Shown here in pieces: positions 37,112 through 47,153 of a DNA stretch of 64,000 bases (within the stretch, counting starts at the first letter, position 1; each line of letters begins with the position of its first letter). The notes under the pieces were generated by a model. It was not told the DNA's origin, did not search any database, and worked only from the letters and a program-made list of their open reading frames with translations. The position numbers and the translations under genes were made by a program. Origin of the DNA: an uncultured SAR92 cluster bacterium (GTDB lineage Bacteria > Pseudomonadota > Gammaproteobacteria > Pseudomonadales > Porticoccaceae); NCBI GenBank assembly GCA_902527245.1, contig CABZOI010000004.1:62001-126000 (forward strand), given 5' to 3'.

Positions 37112-38272
37112 ATGTCATTAGATCAAGATACACTCCACCAATTGCTGGATACCATTAGACGATTTGTCCGAAATCGTTTGATGCCTCTAGAAGAGCAAGT
37201 TGCGTCAACAGATCAAATTCCTGAATCTGTCATTTCAGAAATGCGGGAACTGGGACTTTTTGGCTTAACAATACCCGAAGAATATGGTGGTCTGGGTCTA
37301 AATACCGAAGAAGAATGCAAAGTTGCTATTGAGTTAGGATATACCTCTGCCGCATTTAGGTCTGTTATCGGCACTAATAATGGGATTGGAAGCCAAGGTC
37401 TCGTGATGGATGGGACTGATGACCAAAAAGAGAATTATCTTCCTAGATTAGCATCAGGTGAAATTATTGGTTCATTCGCTTTAACAGAACCAAATGTTGG
37501 ATCAGACTCAGCAAACGTCCAAACCAAAGCAGAGAAAGACGGAGATTCGTATATCTTAAATGGAACAAAGCGGTGGATAACCAATGCCAATATTGCAAAT
37601 CTCTTTACTGTTTTTGCTCGGACTGATCAATCACAAAAAGGTTCATCGGGTGTCAGTGCGTTTTTAGTCGATGCAAATACTCCAGGCATCTCACTTAGTT
37701 CGAAATATAAAAAAATGGGTCAACAAGGCGCTCATGTCTGTGATGTTATTTTCGACAATTGTCGAGTTCCAGAGGTAAATATTATTGGCGGTCCCAACAA
37801 TGTGAATAATGGATTTAAAACGGCCATGAAAACTCTCGATCGTGGAAGAATTCATATCTCTGCATTCGCAGTAGGATGCGCTAAAAGGTTGATCGAGGTA
37901 TCAACACAGTTTTCTCTTGAGCGTGAGCAATTTGGACAATCAATCTCTAACTTTCAAATGATTCAGGCAATGTTAGCTGAGAGCCAAACAGAATGCTACG
38001 CGGCAGAGACCATGGTATTTGATGCTGCACAAAGGAGAGATAGAGGAGAAAAAGTAAATCTTCATGCCTCGTGCTGTAAACTTTATGCGAGCGAGATGGT
38101 GGGCAGAGTTGCAGATAGAGCCGTTCAAATCCATGGTGGCGCGGGATACATGGATGAGTATGCGGTATCGAGATTTTACAGGGACGTAAGGTTATTCCGA
38201 ATCTATGAAGGCACTAGCGAAATTCAAAAAACAATAATCGCAAGAAATCTGCTCAAACAAGCCAGAGATTAA
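37112..38272 (+). CDS. Acyl-CoA dehydrogenase
   Basis: A 386-residue flavoprotein of the short/medium-chain type. The substrate/FAD blocks ALTEPNVGSDSANV and WITNANIANLFTVFART are followed by the RDVRLFRIYEGTSEIQ segment, with catalytic base Glu366. Length and all signatures are standard. It oxidises saturated acyl-CoA to enoyl-CoA, passing electrons to ETF. It closes the SDR-FadJ-ACAD unit and converges with an enoyl-CoA hydratase 6 bp away. Confidence 0.95.
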   Translation: MSLDQDTLHQLLDTIRRFVRNRLMPLEEQVASTDQIPESVISEMRELGLFGLTIPEEYGGLGLNTEEECKVAIELGYTSAAFRSVIGTNNGIGSQGLVMDGTDDQKENYLPRLASGEIIGSFALTEPNVGSDSANVQTKAEKDGDSYILNGTKRWITNANIANLFTVFARTDQSQKGSSGVSAFLVDANTPGISLSSKYKKMGQQGAHVCDVIFDNCRVPEVNIIGGPNNVNNGFKTAMKTLDRGRIHISAFAVGCAKRLIEVSTQFSLEREQFGQSISNFQMIQAMLAESQTECYAAETMVFDAAQRRDRGEKVNLHASCCKLYASEMVGRVADRAVQIHGGAGYMDEYAVSRFYRDVRLFRIYEGTSEIQKTIIARNLLKQARD

Positions 38273-38278
38273 AATTCA

Positions 38279-39019
38279 TTAACTCTTAAATCCCTGCTTA
38301 ACTCTTTCATGCATATCTGATGCAACCGAAGCACTTTGCTCTCTCTCCATTTTTAGGCTTGCATCATGAAAGTGATTTTCATTATCGAGAAATAATTTTT
38401 TATCTGCAAAATTTGTATGCCACGAATTTTTGACGATTGACTCGGCCAAATCGAGCGTTGAAACCTTTAAATGATCATCAGCGACACATTGACTCGAAAG
38501 TCCAATCTCAACTGCTTGCAATCCATTAATTGACATACCTGTAAACATCATCTCTTTTGCTTTTAAAAGACCAACTCGCCTTGGAAGACGCACACTCATT
38601 CCCCATCCAGGAACCATTCCCCATTTTCCATGCGTATCTGCTAAATTTGCTGACTCTGACGTAATCATCAAATCACATGCAATTGCTAGTTCAAGCGCGC
38701 CCGTAAGACAATGCCCATGAACAGAGGCAATTGTCGGTTGAGGCAATTTCTCTATAAGATCGATTGTTTTAGCTTGAAAAAATTTTTCTTTTGCCTTTAC
38801 TCCGCTTCGTACTGCTTTTAAATCATTGCCCGCTGAGAAGCATCTTCCCGCGCCTCTCAATATTACACAACCTACTGAATCAGTTTGTTTTGAAAGTTCT
38901 GTGACGATTTGATTAAGCTCGGAGAACAAAGCAGGACTGAGTGCATTTAGACTCTCCGGACGGTTGAGCGTAATTGCAACAATACCCTCTGATAATTCCT
39001 CACGAAGGACCATACTCAT
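38279..39019 (-). CDS. Enoyl-CoA hydratase/isomerase family protein
   Basis: A 246-residue crotonase-fold protein. LRGAGRCFSAGNDLKAV and VHGHCLTGALELAIACDLMI form the oxyanion and CoA blocks. THGKWGMVPGWGMSVRLPRRVG replaces the standard first Glu with a Trp/Gly-rich segment, as in many family members of unassigned reaction. It is downstream of the thiolase (26-bp gap) in a minus-strand unit with two acyl-CoA dehydrogenases, so it most probably hydrates the product of that pair. Confidence 0.9.
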   Translation of the reverse strand: MSMVLREELSEGIVAITLNRPESLNALSPALFSELNQIVTELSKQTDSVGCVILRGAGRCFSAGNDLKAVRSGVKAKEKFFQAKTIDLIEKLPQPTIASVHGHCLTGALELAIACDLMITSESANLADTHGKWGMVPGWGMSVRLPRRVGLLKAKEMMFTGMSINGLQAVEIGLSSQCVADDHLKVSTLDLAESIVKNSWHTNFADKKLFLDNENHFHDASLKMEREQSASVASDMHERVKQGFKS

Positions 39020-39045
39020 GAAAAGATTCCTTTTTAAAGATCAAT

Positions 39046-40230
39046 TTATTTCGGGATTTCAAATAGTGAAGCCGCTCCCTGACCTCCTCCACAACACATG
39101 GTACAGACCACAAATTTTGCTTTTCTTCTGCGACCTTCAATTAGCGCATGACCAACCATTCGCGCTCCAGACATTCCATAGGGATGGCCTATTGAGATAG
39201 CTCCACCATTCACGTTTAAAAGTTCGTTGGGAATTTTTAATTGATCCCGACAATAAACTACTTGAACAGCAAATGCCTCATTGAGCTCCCAAAGATCAAT
39301 ATCATCGACATTTAATGAAAATTTTTCCAACAATTTTGGAACCGCAAAAATCGGACCTATACCCATCTCACTTGGCTCACATCCAGCGACTGCAGTACCA
39401 AGATAAATTCCCATAACATCAAGACCCAGTTTCTCTGCTCGCTTTTGAGACATCACAACTGATGCAGATGCACCGTCTGATAACTGACTTGCATTTCCAG
39501 CTGTTATCATTCCATTTTCCCGAACTGGTTTCAGGTTTGATAAACCATCCAGTGTTGTGCTCGGTCGATTTCCCTGATCTTTCATCAGGGTCACATCATC
39601 TTTTGTCTGTTTGCCATTATCTTTATTTGTAATAATCATTGTTGACGGCATGGGAACAATCTCATCATCGAAGTACCCCATCTCCTGAGCTCGAGCGGTT
39701 CGCTGTTGACTTTGAAGTGCATACTCATCCTGCTCTTCTCTGCTAATTGAATATTTGTCTGCGACAACCTCAGCAGTGTCAATCATCGGCATGTACATGT
39801 GTTCATGTAAATCAATTACCTTCGGATCCTCTGATCTATACAAGTTGGAATGTTCATTTTGAACTAAACTTACCGACTCTAATCCTCCCGCTACAGCAAT
39901 TTCTATTTCTCTTGTCATGATAGACTTAGCAGCCATGCCGATTGCCATCATTCCTGAAGAGCACTGTCTATCGACCGTCATTGCAGGAGTAGTTACAGGC
40001 AATCCTGCAGCCATGGCACACTGCCGAGCGATATTTTTCCCTTGCGAGCCCTGCGGTCGACTGCATCCCATCAATGTATCATCAACTTCATCAAGACTAA
40101 CCTTTGCTCGAACAAGCGCATGATGAATTGCATGCCCCCCCAATGACGCAGCATCAGTATCATTGAATGCGCCCCGATACGCCTTTCCAATTGGTGTTCT
40201 GGCTGTAGATACAATTACTGCTCTTTCCAT
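39046..40230 (-). CDS. Acetyl-CoA acyltransferase (thiolase)
   Basis: A 394-residue thiolase. The acyl-enzyme Cys is Cys90 in DRQCSSGM. His349 (IGHPYGMSG) and Cys380 (CTMCCGGGQG) complete the active site, and NEAFA is conserved. It cleaves 3-oxoacyl-CoA to acetyl-CoA and a shortened acyl-CoA, or condenses in reverse. The HPYGMSG form instead of HPxGxTG is seen in many degradative thiolases. It follows the tandem acyl-CoA dehydrogenases, completing a beta-oxidation set with the hydratase downstream. Confidence 0.95.
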   Translation of the reverse strand: MERAVIVSTARTPIGKAYRGAFNDTDAASLGGHAIHHALVRAKVSLDEVDDTLMGCSRPQGSQGKNIARQCAMAAGLPVTTPAMTVDRQCSSGMMAIGMAAKSIMTREIEIAVAGGLESVSLVQNEHSNLYRSEDPKVIDLHEHMYMPMIDTAEVVADKYSISREEQDEYALQSQQRTARAQEMGYFDDEIVPMPSTMIITNKDNGKQTKDDVTLMKDQGNRPSTTLDGLSNLKPVRENGMITAGNASQLSDGASASVVMSQKRAEKLGLDVMGIYLGTAVAGCEPSEMGIGPIFAVPKLLEKFSLNVDDIDLWELNEAFAVQVVYCRDQLKIPNELLNVNGGAISIGHPYGMSGARMVGHALIEGRRRKAKFVVCTMCCGGGQGAASLFEIPK

Positions 40231-40256
40231 AAACGGTATCCTCGATCTCCTAAACG

Positions 40257-41399
40257 TTAGTACCCCGATAAAGTTGCTGCTTGATCAGTATGATATTTCC
40301 AGTCTCCAAATAGCATTTGTGCAACACGAGCTCGTTTCAAATAAAATCCCATATAAAATTCATCAGTCATGCCGATACCGCCATGCATTTGAATCCCCTC
40401 ATTCGTTGCAACTTCCGATATTTTTGATGTTTTTGCTTTCGCAAAACTAGATAATTTGGCAATATCATCACTATTTTGATCGAGAGCTCTCAAGGCTTTC
40501 AAAACAATTGATTTACAAAGTTCGATTTCAGCCCATAAGTGAGAAGCACGGTGCTGAAGTGCCTGAAAACTTCCGATTTTTACTCCAAATTGTGTTCTCG
40601 TCTTTAAATATTCAATCGTTAATTCAAAGGCTTTCTGTGAGACGCCCAATAACTCTGCAGACAAATAAATATTTGCGGTGCTGAGTAAATTTTCCAAAAT
40701 TAATTCTGGAGTCTGCTCAAATTTTAAAATCTCATCCTCTAAGATCTCAACATTATTAAATGTGACTATCGATGCCATGCGACTATCAATTAACATGTTA
40801 TTTTTGATCTCTATCCCCGTTTTATTTGCATCCAAAATTAAGAATCCAAGATCGCCTTGGATATGCTCTCCCTTACTAGTATGCCTACAAACCACTATTA
40901 AATAATCGGCTAGCCCCCCATCCAAAACATTTCTCTTATTACCATTAAGTAAATATCCATTGGAGGACGAATCTAACCTAGTATTAATGACCGCAGGCTC
41001 ATATCTTGAGCCTTCCTCTAGCGCAACAGCAATTTTCACTTTACCCTCAGCAATCAAAGGTAATAACTTCTCTTTATTTTTATTGACTTTAGATTTTTTC
41101 AACACCTCTGCTGCGAGTATACCTGTTGAAAAGAGTGGTGTTGTAGCCAAGTGAACGCCTACTTGTTGCATGATCTGCCCCATCGCAGTGTGACTGAAAT
41201 CTAAACCTCCAAATTCCTCGGGTATCAACAGTGAGGGCCACCCAAGGTCAGCCATTTTTTCCCATAAGACTTTCGAATACCCACATGGATCATCCTGATC
41301 TCTTAGCTTACGCAACATGTCTGGGCCTGCATTCTCTGACAAAAAATCATTGGCTGTATCTCTAATCATCGTTTCTTCTTCTGAAAGAACTAGCGACAT
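40257..41399 (-). CDS. Acyl-CoA dehydrogenase-like subunit lacking the catalytic Glu
   Basis: A 380-residue acyl-CoA dehydrogenase fold protein with the family C-terminal helix block (EGIQMHGGIGMTDEFYMGFYLKRAR). Where active enzymes have YEGTSEIQ, it has LFGDWKYH, so the catalytic base at about residue 365 is Gly. The usual TEPNxGSD segment is also absent (ALEEGSRYEP). Its ATG abuts the stop of the active acyl-CoA dehydrogenase upstream. In known actinobacterial pairs (ChsE-type) one inactive and one active subunit form an alpha2beta2 enzyme for bulky acyl-CoAs. The same arrangement is likely here, but it is an inference from sequence. Confidence 0.88.
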   Translation of the reverse strand: MSLVLSEEETMIRDTANDFLSENAGPDMLRKLRDQDDPCGYSKVLWEKMADLGWPSLLIPEEFGGLDFSHTAMGQIMQQVGVHLATTPLFSTGILAAEVLKKSKVNKNKEKLLPLIAEGKVKIAVALEEGSRYEPAVINTRLDSSSNGYLLNGNKRNVLDGGLADYLIVVCRHTSKGEHIQGDLGFLILDANKTGIEIKNNMLIDSRMASIVTFNNVEILEDEILKFEQTPELILENLLSTANIYLSAELLGVSQKAFELTIEYLKTRTQFGVKIGSFQALQHRASHLWAEIELCKSIVLKALRALDQNSDDIAKLSSFAKAKTSKISEVATNEGIQMHGGIGMTDEFYMGFYLKRARVAQMLFGDWKYHTDQAATLSGY

Positions 41400-42554
41400 T
41401 TATCCTAACCCCAGTATTCTTTTTGAAATTATATTTAATTGAATTTCGGAGGTGCCTCCTTCAATCGAGTTACCCTTTGAACGTAGCCATTGTCGCGATA
41501 TTGGATTATTTTCCCAGTGCATTGAATCGCTTCCATGTATTGAGACGAGCAGCTCATGCTTTCTCTTGTTAAGCTCGGTTCCGTAGTATTTAAGCATCGC
41601 TGATGTGTTTCCAACTCCATTTGAAGCGATCTCGGCATTGACTCGCTCCATGGTAAGTTGATGACAGAGATAATCAATCTCCCAATCAATTAGTTCTTTT
41701 CTCATTACCTCATCAGTAAGCCGATCGTTACAAACTCCCAAGCAATCTAACGCGTGTTCTTTAACACTTTTTTCAGTTGGCGCAGTTCCTAATTTCCCAA
41801 GCATCTCTCTTTCATGAGTAAGCAGATATTTAGCAACAGTCCACCCAGCGTCGATATCTCCCACAACTTGCTCTATGTCTACTCTGACATTATCAAGATA
41901 TGTCTCACAGAATACTGATGTACCAGATATTAATTTAATTGGCTTTGTACTCACTCCAGGCGTTTCCATATCAAACAGCACCAAACTTATTCCGGAGTGT
42001 TTTCCAACATCACTATTCGTCCTTACTAAACAAAACATCCAATCTGCATCATCACCATAAGACGTCCACACTTTCTGACCATTGACTATGAGGTGATCAC
42101 CAAAATTTTCAGCTTTTGTTTGCAATCCAGCGAGATCAGATCCTGAGTTTGGCTCGCTGTAACCTTGACACCAGCGAACCTCTCCCTTTGCCATTGCGGG
42201 CAAATGTTGCTGCTTTAATTTTTCAGAACCAAATTCGAGGATAGCGGGACCAATCATACTAATCCCCATTCCACTGATTGGTGGACGCGCATTTATTAAA
42301 CTCAATTCCTCTCTCAATATTTTTGCCTGATCCTTACTGAACCCTGCTCCACCATATTCCACTGGCCAGGTTGGCGCTGTCCAGCCTTTCTCTGACATTC
42401 TCTTTAACCAGATTTGTTGTTCTTCACTTTGAAACACAGGATTCCTCCCCCCACGGCATATATCCTTCTCTAACATTGGAGTTCTCATAGCGTGGGGACA
42501 GTTCTCAGCGAGCCAAGATCTGATGTCTTTTCGAAAACTATTTAAATTATTCAT
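41400..42554 (-). CDS. Acyl-CoA dehydrogenase, catalytically complete subunit
   Basis: A 384-residue acyl-CoA dehydrogenase. WCQGYSEPNSGSDLAGLQTKA is the substrate/FAD segment, VNGQKVWTSYGDDADWMFCLVRT follows, and SIEGGTSEIQLNII near the end supplies the catalytic Glu365. It is translationally adjacent (0-bp gap) to the Glu-less paralogue downstream, which supports an obligate heteromer. It leads the minus-strand run of two dehydrogenases, thiolase and hydratase. A 234-bp region lies between its start and the preferred start of the DUF305 gene. Confidence 0.93.
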   Translation of the reverse strand: MNNLNSFRKDIRSWLAENCPHAMRTPMLEKDICRGGRNPVFQSEEQQIWLKRMSEKGWTAPTWPVEYGGAGFSKDQAKILREELSLINARPPISGMGISMIGPAILEFGSEKLKQQHLPAMAKGEVRWCQGYSEPNSGSDLAGLQTKAENFGDHLIVNGQKVWTSYGDDADWMFCLVRTNSDVGKHSGISLVLFDMETPGVSTKPIKLISGTSVFCETYLDNVRVDIEQVVGDIDAGWTVAKYLLTHEREMLGKLGTAPTEKSVKEHALDCLGVCNDRLTDEVMRKELIDWEIDYLCHQLTMERVNAEIASNGVGNTSAMLKYYGTELNKRKHELLVSIHGSDSMHWENNPISRQWLRSKGNSIEGGTSEIQLNIISKRILGLG

Positions 42555-42788
42555 ATAACGCCCTCAATACAATTGAATAATACGAAAATTCTCATAAAAA
42601 GTCTGACTCTATTCACAGTTGATTATTTGCTTGTATTTTTGATCACCCAAAACTAAATAATCCTAAAAATTTGATCATTTACCATTTTTGTACGTAAGTA
42701 TTTGGCCTTGGAATTTATTATTAATAAATAAACCTTTATGATTGCCGACGGACTCTTCATTGTAAAAAAAATCAAAAATGGACGTACT

Positions 42789-45251
42789 ATGCAAAACAAA
42801 AAATATCCTCAAAATGTAACCATGTCTACATTGCTAAGCATACTTTTAATAAGCTCAAGCTTGATTGCATCTGAGGCACCTATTATTCAGCCTGGTGTGC
42901 CTGGCCAAAAGGGAATACTGATCTCGTCCGAAGATGCATCTCAGATTGCCGACTCGTCCTTCACACAAGCTGACGTTCAATTTATGAAAGCTATGATTCC
43001 TCATCATGAGCAGGCTTTAGTTATGTCTAAAATGGCACCAGAGCGGACGAATAATGAGGAGGTACTTGAAATAGCAGGACGCATCGAAAAATCTCAAGCA
43101 GATGAAATAGAATTCATGAAGAGTTGGTTAACAGAGAGAGGTACTGGCATCACATCAAGTGCACAAGATAAGCACAATCATCATGATCATAAGCACCATA
43201 ATATGGGAGCAATTGATCACAGTAAAATGAAAGGAATGGCGACAAAAAAGCAACTAAGCGAACTTCAAAGCGCGGAGTCCACAAAATTTGACCAATTGTT
43301 TTTGAAGCTGATGATAGCCCATCATGATGGAGCTGTTGAGATGGTTAGAGATCTCCGCAAACAACCAGGGTCAGCCTATGACTCATCTCTTAACGAATTT
43401 GCCTCTGACGTAAGCAACGATCAAACAGTAGAAATCGAGCGAATGAATAAAATTTTAGTCAACTTGTCTGATGATCCAAGAGCTACCTTAGCAGCTGGTT
43501 TGTTCGATGCTGAACAAGCATCAAAGAACATGAGTTTAGTTACCTCTCTCCCAAAGCCTGATGGCTTTTTTGATCCAAGCAATGCAGGCGGTTTGAAAGC
43601 ACCTAAGGCAGACGACGAATTATCTGAAAAAGAAAAGAAAAGAATGAAATCTGTCGCGAGTTCATCAAGATCTGGGAGATACCCCATGTTAAGTTTTGAT
43701 AACACCGATATGGCATTTGATGGGAATACATTGGTAGTAGGAAACTATCACGGTTTTAATATTTACAATATTGAAGATGGTAAAAATCCAACCCTTATTT
43801 CATCGGTAGTGTGTCCAGGTGGCCAGGGAGATGTGTCAATAGTAGAGAATCTACTCATCATGTCAGTTGAGCAGTCAAGAGGGAGGTTAGATTGTGGAAG
43901 AGAGGGAATTACTGAAGATGTTAGTGACGAAAGATTCAGAGGAATAAGAATCTTTGATATTTCCGATCTTGCGTTTCCTGTGCAAGTTGGAGCTGTTCAA
44001 ACATGTCGAGGCTCACATACGCATTCTGTTGTATCAGGCCCTTCCTCAGATGGGAAAATATTAGTATATAACTCTGGGACCTCCCGAATAAGAGATCAAG
44101 AAGAATTGGAAACCTGTTTTGACTCAACTCCGGGGGATACCAGAACATCGTTATTCAGAATAGATGTTATAGAAATACCTTTAGATGACCCCTCTAAAGC
44201 AAGAATAATAGATAGCCCCACCGTCTTTGCGGATTCTGAGACAGGTTCGTTAGCAGGTCTATGGAGAGGTGGAGATCATGGTGATGAAACTCAAAGAACA
44301 TCGAGAACTGATCAATGTCACGATATTACAATTTTCCCTAGCCTTCAAATTGCAGCAGGTGCTTGCTCCGGTAATGGAATCTTGTTTGATATAAGCAATC
44401 CTCGTGAGCCGAAGCGCATTCATGATGTTCAAGATCAGGGATTTGCATATTGGCACTCAGCAACGTTCAACAACTCTGGCACAAAAGTTTTATTCACTGA
44501 TGAGTGGGGCGGTGGTGGAAGAGCCAGATGCCGAGCCTGGGATCCCATTACATGGGGAGCTGATGCGATCTACGATATCGAAAATCAAAAATTAAAGCCT
44601 AAAAGTTACTACAAAATGCCCGCACCTCAGCTCGAGACCGAGAATTGTGTCGCACATAATGGATCAATTATTCCTGTACCTGGTCGTGATATCTTTGTCC
44701 AAGCTTGGTACCAAGGAGGTATATCTATAATGGATTTCACTGACTCCGCTAATCCTTATGAGATAGCATTTTTTGACAGAGGACCAATGCTCGAGGATTC
44801 ACTTTTATCGGGAGGTTTTTGGTCAACCTATTTTTATAAAGGTTTTGTTTATGGAACTGAGATGGTCAGAGGGCTCGATGTCTTGGAGTTACTTCCCAGT
44901 GAATACCTGTCAGTTAATGAAATAGAAGCTGCGAAACTTGCATTTCCAAAACATGGACCAAAAAATATTTTCAATCCTCAGCAACAAACAGAGATGACTT
45001 GGCCAATCAATTCCACACTGGCTCTCGCTTATCTCGATCAAGTTAAAAGAGAAGGAAGCATAGACAGTAATAATGAGAAAATATTGCGATCTAGCTTAAT
45101 TGGGTTAGAGTCAAGAACCAGTGCAGAGAATCATAAAATATTAAGCATTATCAAGGAGTTTAGTGAAATAGGTTCCAGCAAGTTTACACACAGCTCTGAA
45201 AAAACTAGCGTTTTACAAAATGTTTTAAAGGAACTTACCTCAAAGGCTTGA
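42789..45251 (+). CDS. Exported DUF305-DUF305-LVIVD-repeat protein
   Basis: About 820 residues from the preferred ATG, which is followed by a signal peptide (MQNKKYPQ..., hydrophobic to about residue 28). An in-frame ATG at 42738 lacks a ribosome site. Two DUF305 modules come first, each with a metal-site-like pair (MIPHHEQAL and MIAHHDGAV), separated by a His-rich linker (HNHHDHKHHN). The rest is LVIVD-type repeats, which form a beta-propeller in relatives (RIFDISD, DFTDSANPYEIAFFD). DUF305 proteins are often linked to copper in the periplasm. The fusion suggests a secreted metal-binding or redox protein, but its function is unknown. It is a single gene with no obvious partner. Confidence 0.88.
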   Translation: MQNKKYPQNVTMSTLLSILLISSSLIASEAPIIQPGVPGQKGILISSEDASQIADSSFTQADVQFMKAMIPHHEQALVMSKMAPERTNNEEVLEIAGRIEKSQADEIEFMKSWLTERGTGITSSAQDKHNHHDHKHHNMGAIDHSKMKGMATKKQLSELQSAESTKFDQLFLKLMIAHHDGAVEMVRDLRKQPGSAYDSSLNEFASDVSNDQTVEIERMNKILVNLSDDPRATLAAGLFDAEQASKNMSLVTSLPKPDGFFDPSNAGGLKAPKADDELSEKEKKRMKSVASSSRSGRYPMLSFDNTDMAFDGNTLVVGNYHGFNIYNIEDGKNPTLISSVVCPGGQGDVSIVENLLIMSVEQSRGRLDCGREGITEDVSDERFRGIRIFDISDLAFPVQVGAVQTCRGSHTHSVVSGPSSDGKILVYNSGTSRIRDQEELETCFDSTPGDTRTSLFRIDVIEIPLDDPSKARIIDSPTVFADSETGSLAGLWRGGDHGDETQRTSRTDQCHDITIFPSLQIAAGACSGNGILFDISNPREPKRIHDVQDQGFAYWHSATFNNSGTKVLFTDEWGGGGRARCRAWDPITWGADAIYDIENQKLKPKSYYKMPAPQLETENCVAHNGSIIPVPGRDIFVQAWYQGGISIMDFTDSANPYEIAFFDRGPMLEDSLLSGGFWSTYFYKGFVYGTEMVRGLDVLELLPSEYLSVNEIEAAKLAFPKHGPKNIFNPQQQTEMTWPINSTLALAYLDQVKREGSIDSNNEKILRSSLIGLESRTSAENHKILSIIKEFSEIGSSKFTHSSEKTSVLQNVLKELTSKA

Positions 45252-45386
45252 TACAAAAGGTATTTATTGAAACTTTTCCTCAAACGCCATTTGCAAGTAT
45301 CCTCATTTCGATTTTGGACGCTGAAAATCTTTTAAACTAATCAACGCAAGTCTAAACTAATGCAATAAAACGATTAGTATTGTTGC

Positions 45387-47126
45387 ATGAATATTTTTTT
45401 GCTGTTTCTGACATTGAGTATGACCATCTACCTATTAGTTGGATGGTATGTCGGACGCAAGATAAAAAGCCTTGACGACTACTACGTAGCAGGAAGAAAT
45501 TCTCCGACTCTTCTAATTATTGGTACCCTGGTGGCAAGTTTCATGAGCACTAATGCCTACATAGGCGAGTTAGGCATGTCTTACACTGGACATGCGCCAT
45601 TGATAATAATTATGACTGCTGGAAACTGCTTGGGATATCTTGTAGGTGGTTTATTTTTCGGTAGATATCTAAGACGAAGTAAAGCTCTTACAGTACCAGA
45701 ATTTTTCGGTGCTCGCTTTAATAGTCAGCGACTACAGCAATTTGCTGGAATCACTATTCTTGTGGGACTTACCTGCTACTTATTAGCGGTGACATGGGGC
45801 GTTGCCTTAATCGTGTCAGAGGTGGCTCAAATAAACTACTCAACTTCAATTATTTTTGTTTGGTTGGGATACACATTATTCACACTCTATTCAGGCTCTA
45901 AAGGCGTTATCCTCACTGATACCATTATGTTCCTCTTATTCAGTTTGGTCGCACTGATTGGAATAATATTTATTATAAATTCGGCAGGTGGATGGTTCGA
46001 AACAGTTCAACAGCTTGCTGTTTATAAAGAAAAGCCAGATATCATTTCCTGGCATGGTGTCGTTGGTGACGAATATGCATGGAAAACGCCTTTAGAGGGT
46101 TTAATCTGGGCTCTGATATTGGGCCTTGCGTGGGGACTAGTTGTAGCAGTTAGCCCGTGGCAAACAAGCAGATACTTAATGGCAAAAAATGAACAAGTTG
46201 TAATCCGCTCTGCTTGCGGCGCTTGCATAGCCATGTTTTTGCTATATCTCATTAACAATTACAGTGCGGCAGCGGCAAATCTGATCAATCCTGAAATTGA
46301 TCCTCCTGAAAGTGTCATAATTTGGATTTCAATGAATGTAATGCCCACAGTTTTGGGTGTGATTTTAGTCTGTGGGATTCTTGCTGCAGGACTTTCGTCC
46401 GCATCCACCTTTCTGTCGCTGATAGGATTCAGCGCAACCAATGATATTATTGCCCGCGAGGCTTTGACGGAAAAAAGGTTGAGACAAACCAGACTAATAA
46501 TGATCTATGTAAGCGTGTTAGTAGTTATCTTATGCCTCACCTTGCCGAGCAATATATTCTGGATCACTTATTTCGCTGGCCCCGTGTTTGCATCATCTTG
46601 GGGGGCCGTGGCATTTATGAGCATATGGAGCAAAAGTATAACGGAGGCTGGTGCTTTCTGGGGAATGGTCTCCGGGTTTTTCAGTAATATTTTAGCAAGC
46701 TTACTCGACTACCTGACACCCGTAACTTTACCTGTCTATTTGGATCCAATCTTGATAGGAATTCTTGTAAGTCTATTCACAATTATTCTTGTTTCACGGC
46801 GAGGAAACTCAACCAGGGAAGTCTCAAGTTTCATGAAAGGACTGCATCAAAATTCTGATGAAATTAATTCGCAGGAGCTGCCTATAACCCTTATGTGGCC
46901 AAAAATTATGATCACGCTTGGAGTATTTACATCGCTTGCTTTAATTTTTTTCTATGCAATTCCCTATCATCAAACTCTGAATTCAAGCGAAAAACTTTTT
47001 ACCTCTGGAGAATTTATTTTAGCTTTGAGCTATGGCTTAGTTTTAGTTGGTGGTGGTATTTTTGTCACAGCCGTCACCAAATATCAGCATAAGAATGGTC
47101 GCAAATCACAAGAGAACAAACATTAA
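45387..47126 (+). CDS. Sodium:solute symporter (SSS family)
   Basis: A 579-residue membrane protein with about 13 hydrophobic segments. Family hallmarks are DDYYVAGRNSP near residue 31, a GYLVGGLFFGRYLRRSKALTVPEFFGARF block (residues about 76-110), and LAAGLSSASTFLSLIGFSATNDII around residue 335. SSS transporters import sugars, amino acids, carboxylates, choline or proline with sodium. The cargo is not predictable, but the gene leads a tight five-gene run with a molybdenum enzyme, a GcvT/DmdA-family protein, an alcohol dehydrogenase and an aldehyde dehydrogenase, so it probably imports their substrate. The last roughly 35 residues are charged and cytoplasmic. Confidence 0.92.
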   Translation: MNIFLLFLTLSMTIYLLVGWYVGRKIKSLDDYYVAGRNSPTLLIIGTLVASFMSTNAYIGELGMSYTGHAPLIIIMTAGNCLGYLVGGLFFGRYLRRSKALTVPEFFGARFNSQRLQQFAGITILVGLTCYLLAVTWGVALIVSEVAQINYSTSIIFVWLGYTLFTLYSGSKGVILTDTIMFLLFSLVALIGIIFIINSAGGWFETVQQLAVYKEKPDIISWHGVVGDEYAWKTPLEGLIWALILGLAWGLVVAVSPWQTSRYLMAKNEQVVIRSACGACIAMFLLYLINNYSAAAANLINPEIDPPESVIIWISMNVMPTVLGVILVCGILAAGLSSASTFLSLIGFSATNDIIAREALTEKRLRQTRLIMIYVSVLVVILCLTLPSNIFWITYFAGPVFASSWGAVAFMSIWSKSITEAGAFWGMVSGFFSNILASLLDYLTPVTLPVYLDPILIGILVSLFTIILVSRRGNSTREVSSFMKGLHQNSDEINSQELPITLMWPKIMITLGVFTSLALIFFYAIPYHQTLNSSEKLFTSGEFILALSYGLVLVGGGIFVTAVTKYQHKNGRKSQENKH

Positions 47127-47153
47127 TCAATATTTTTAAACACTAAAGATGTA

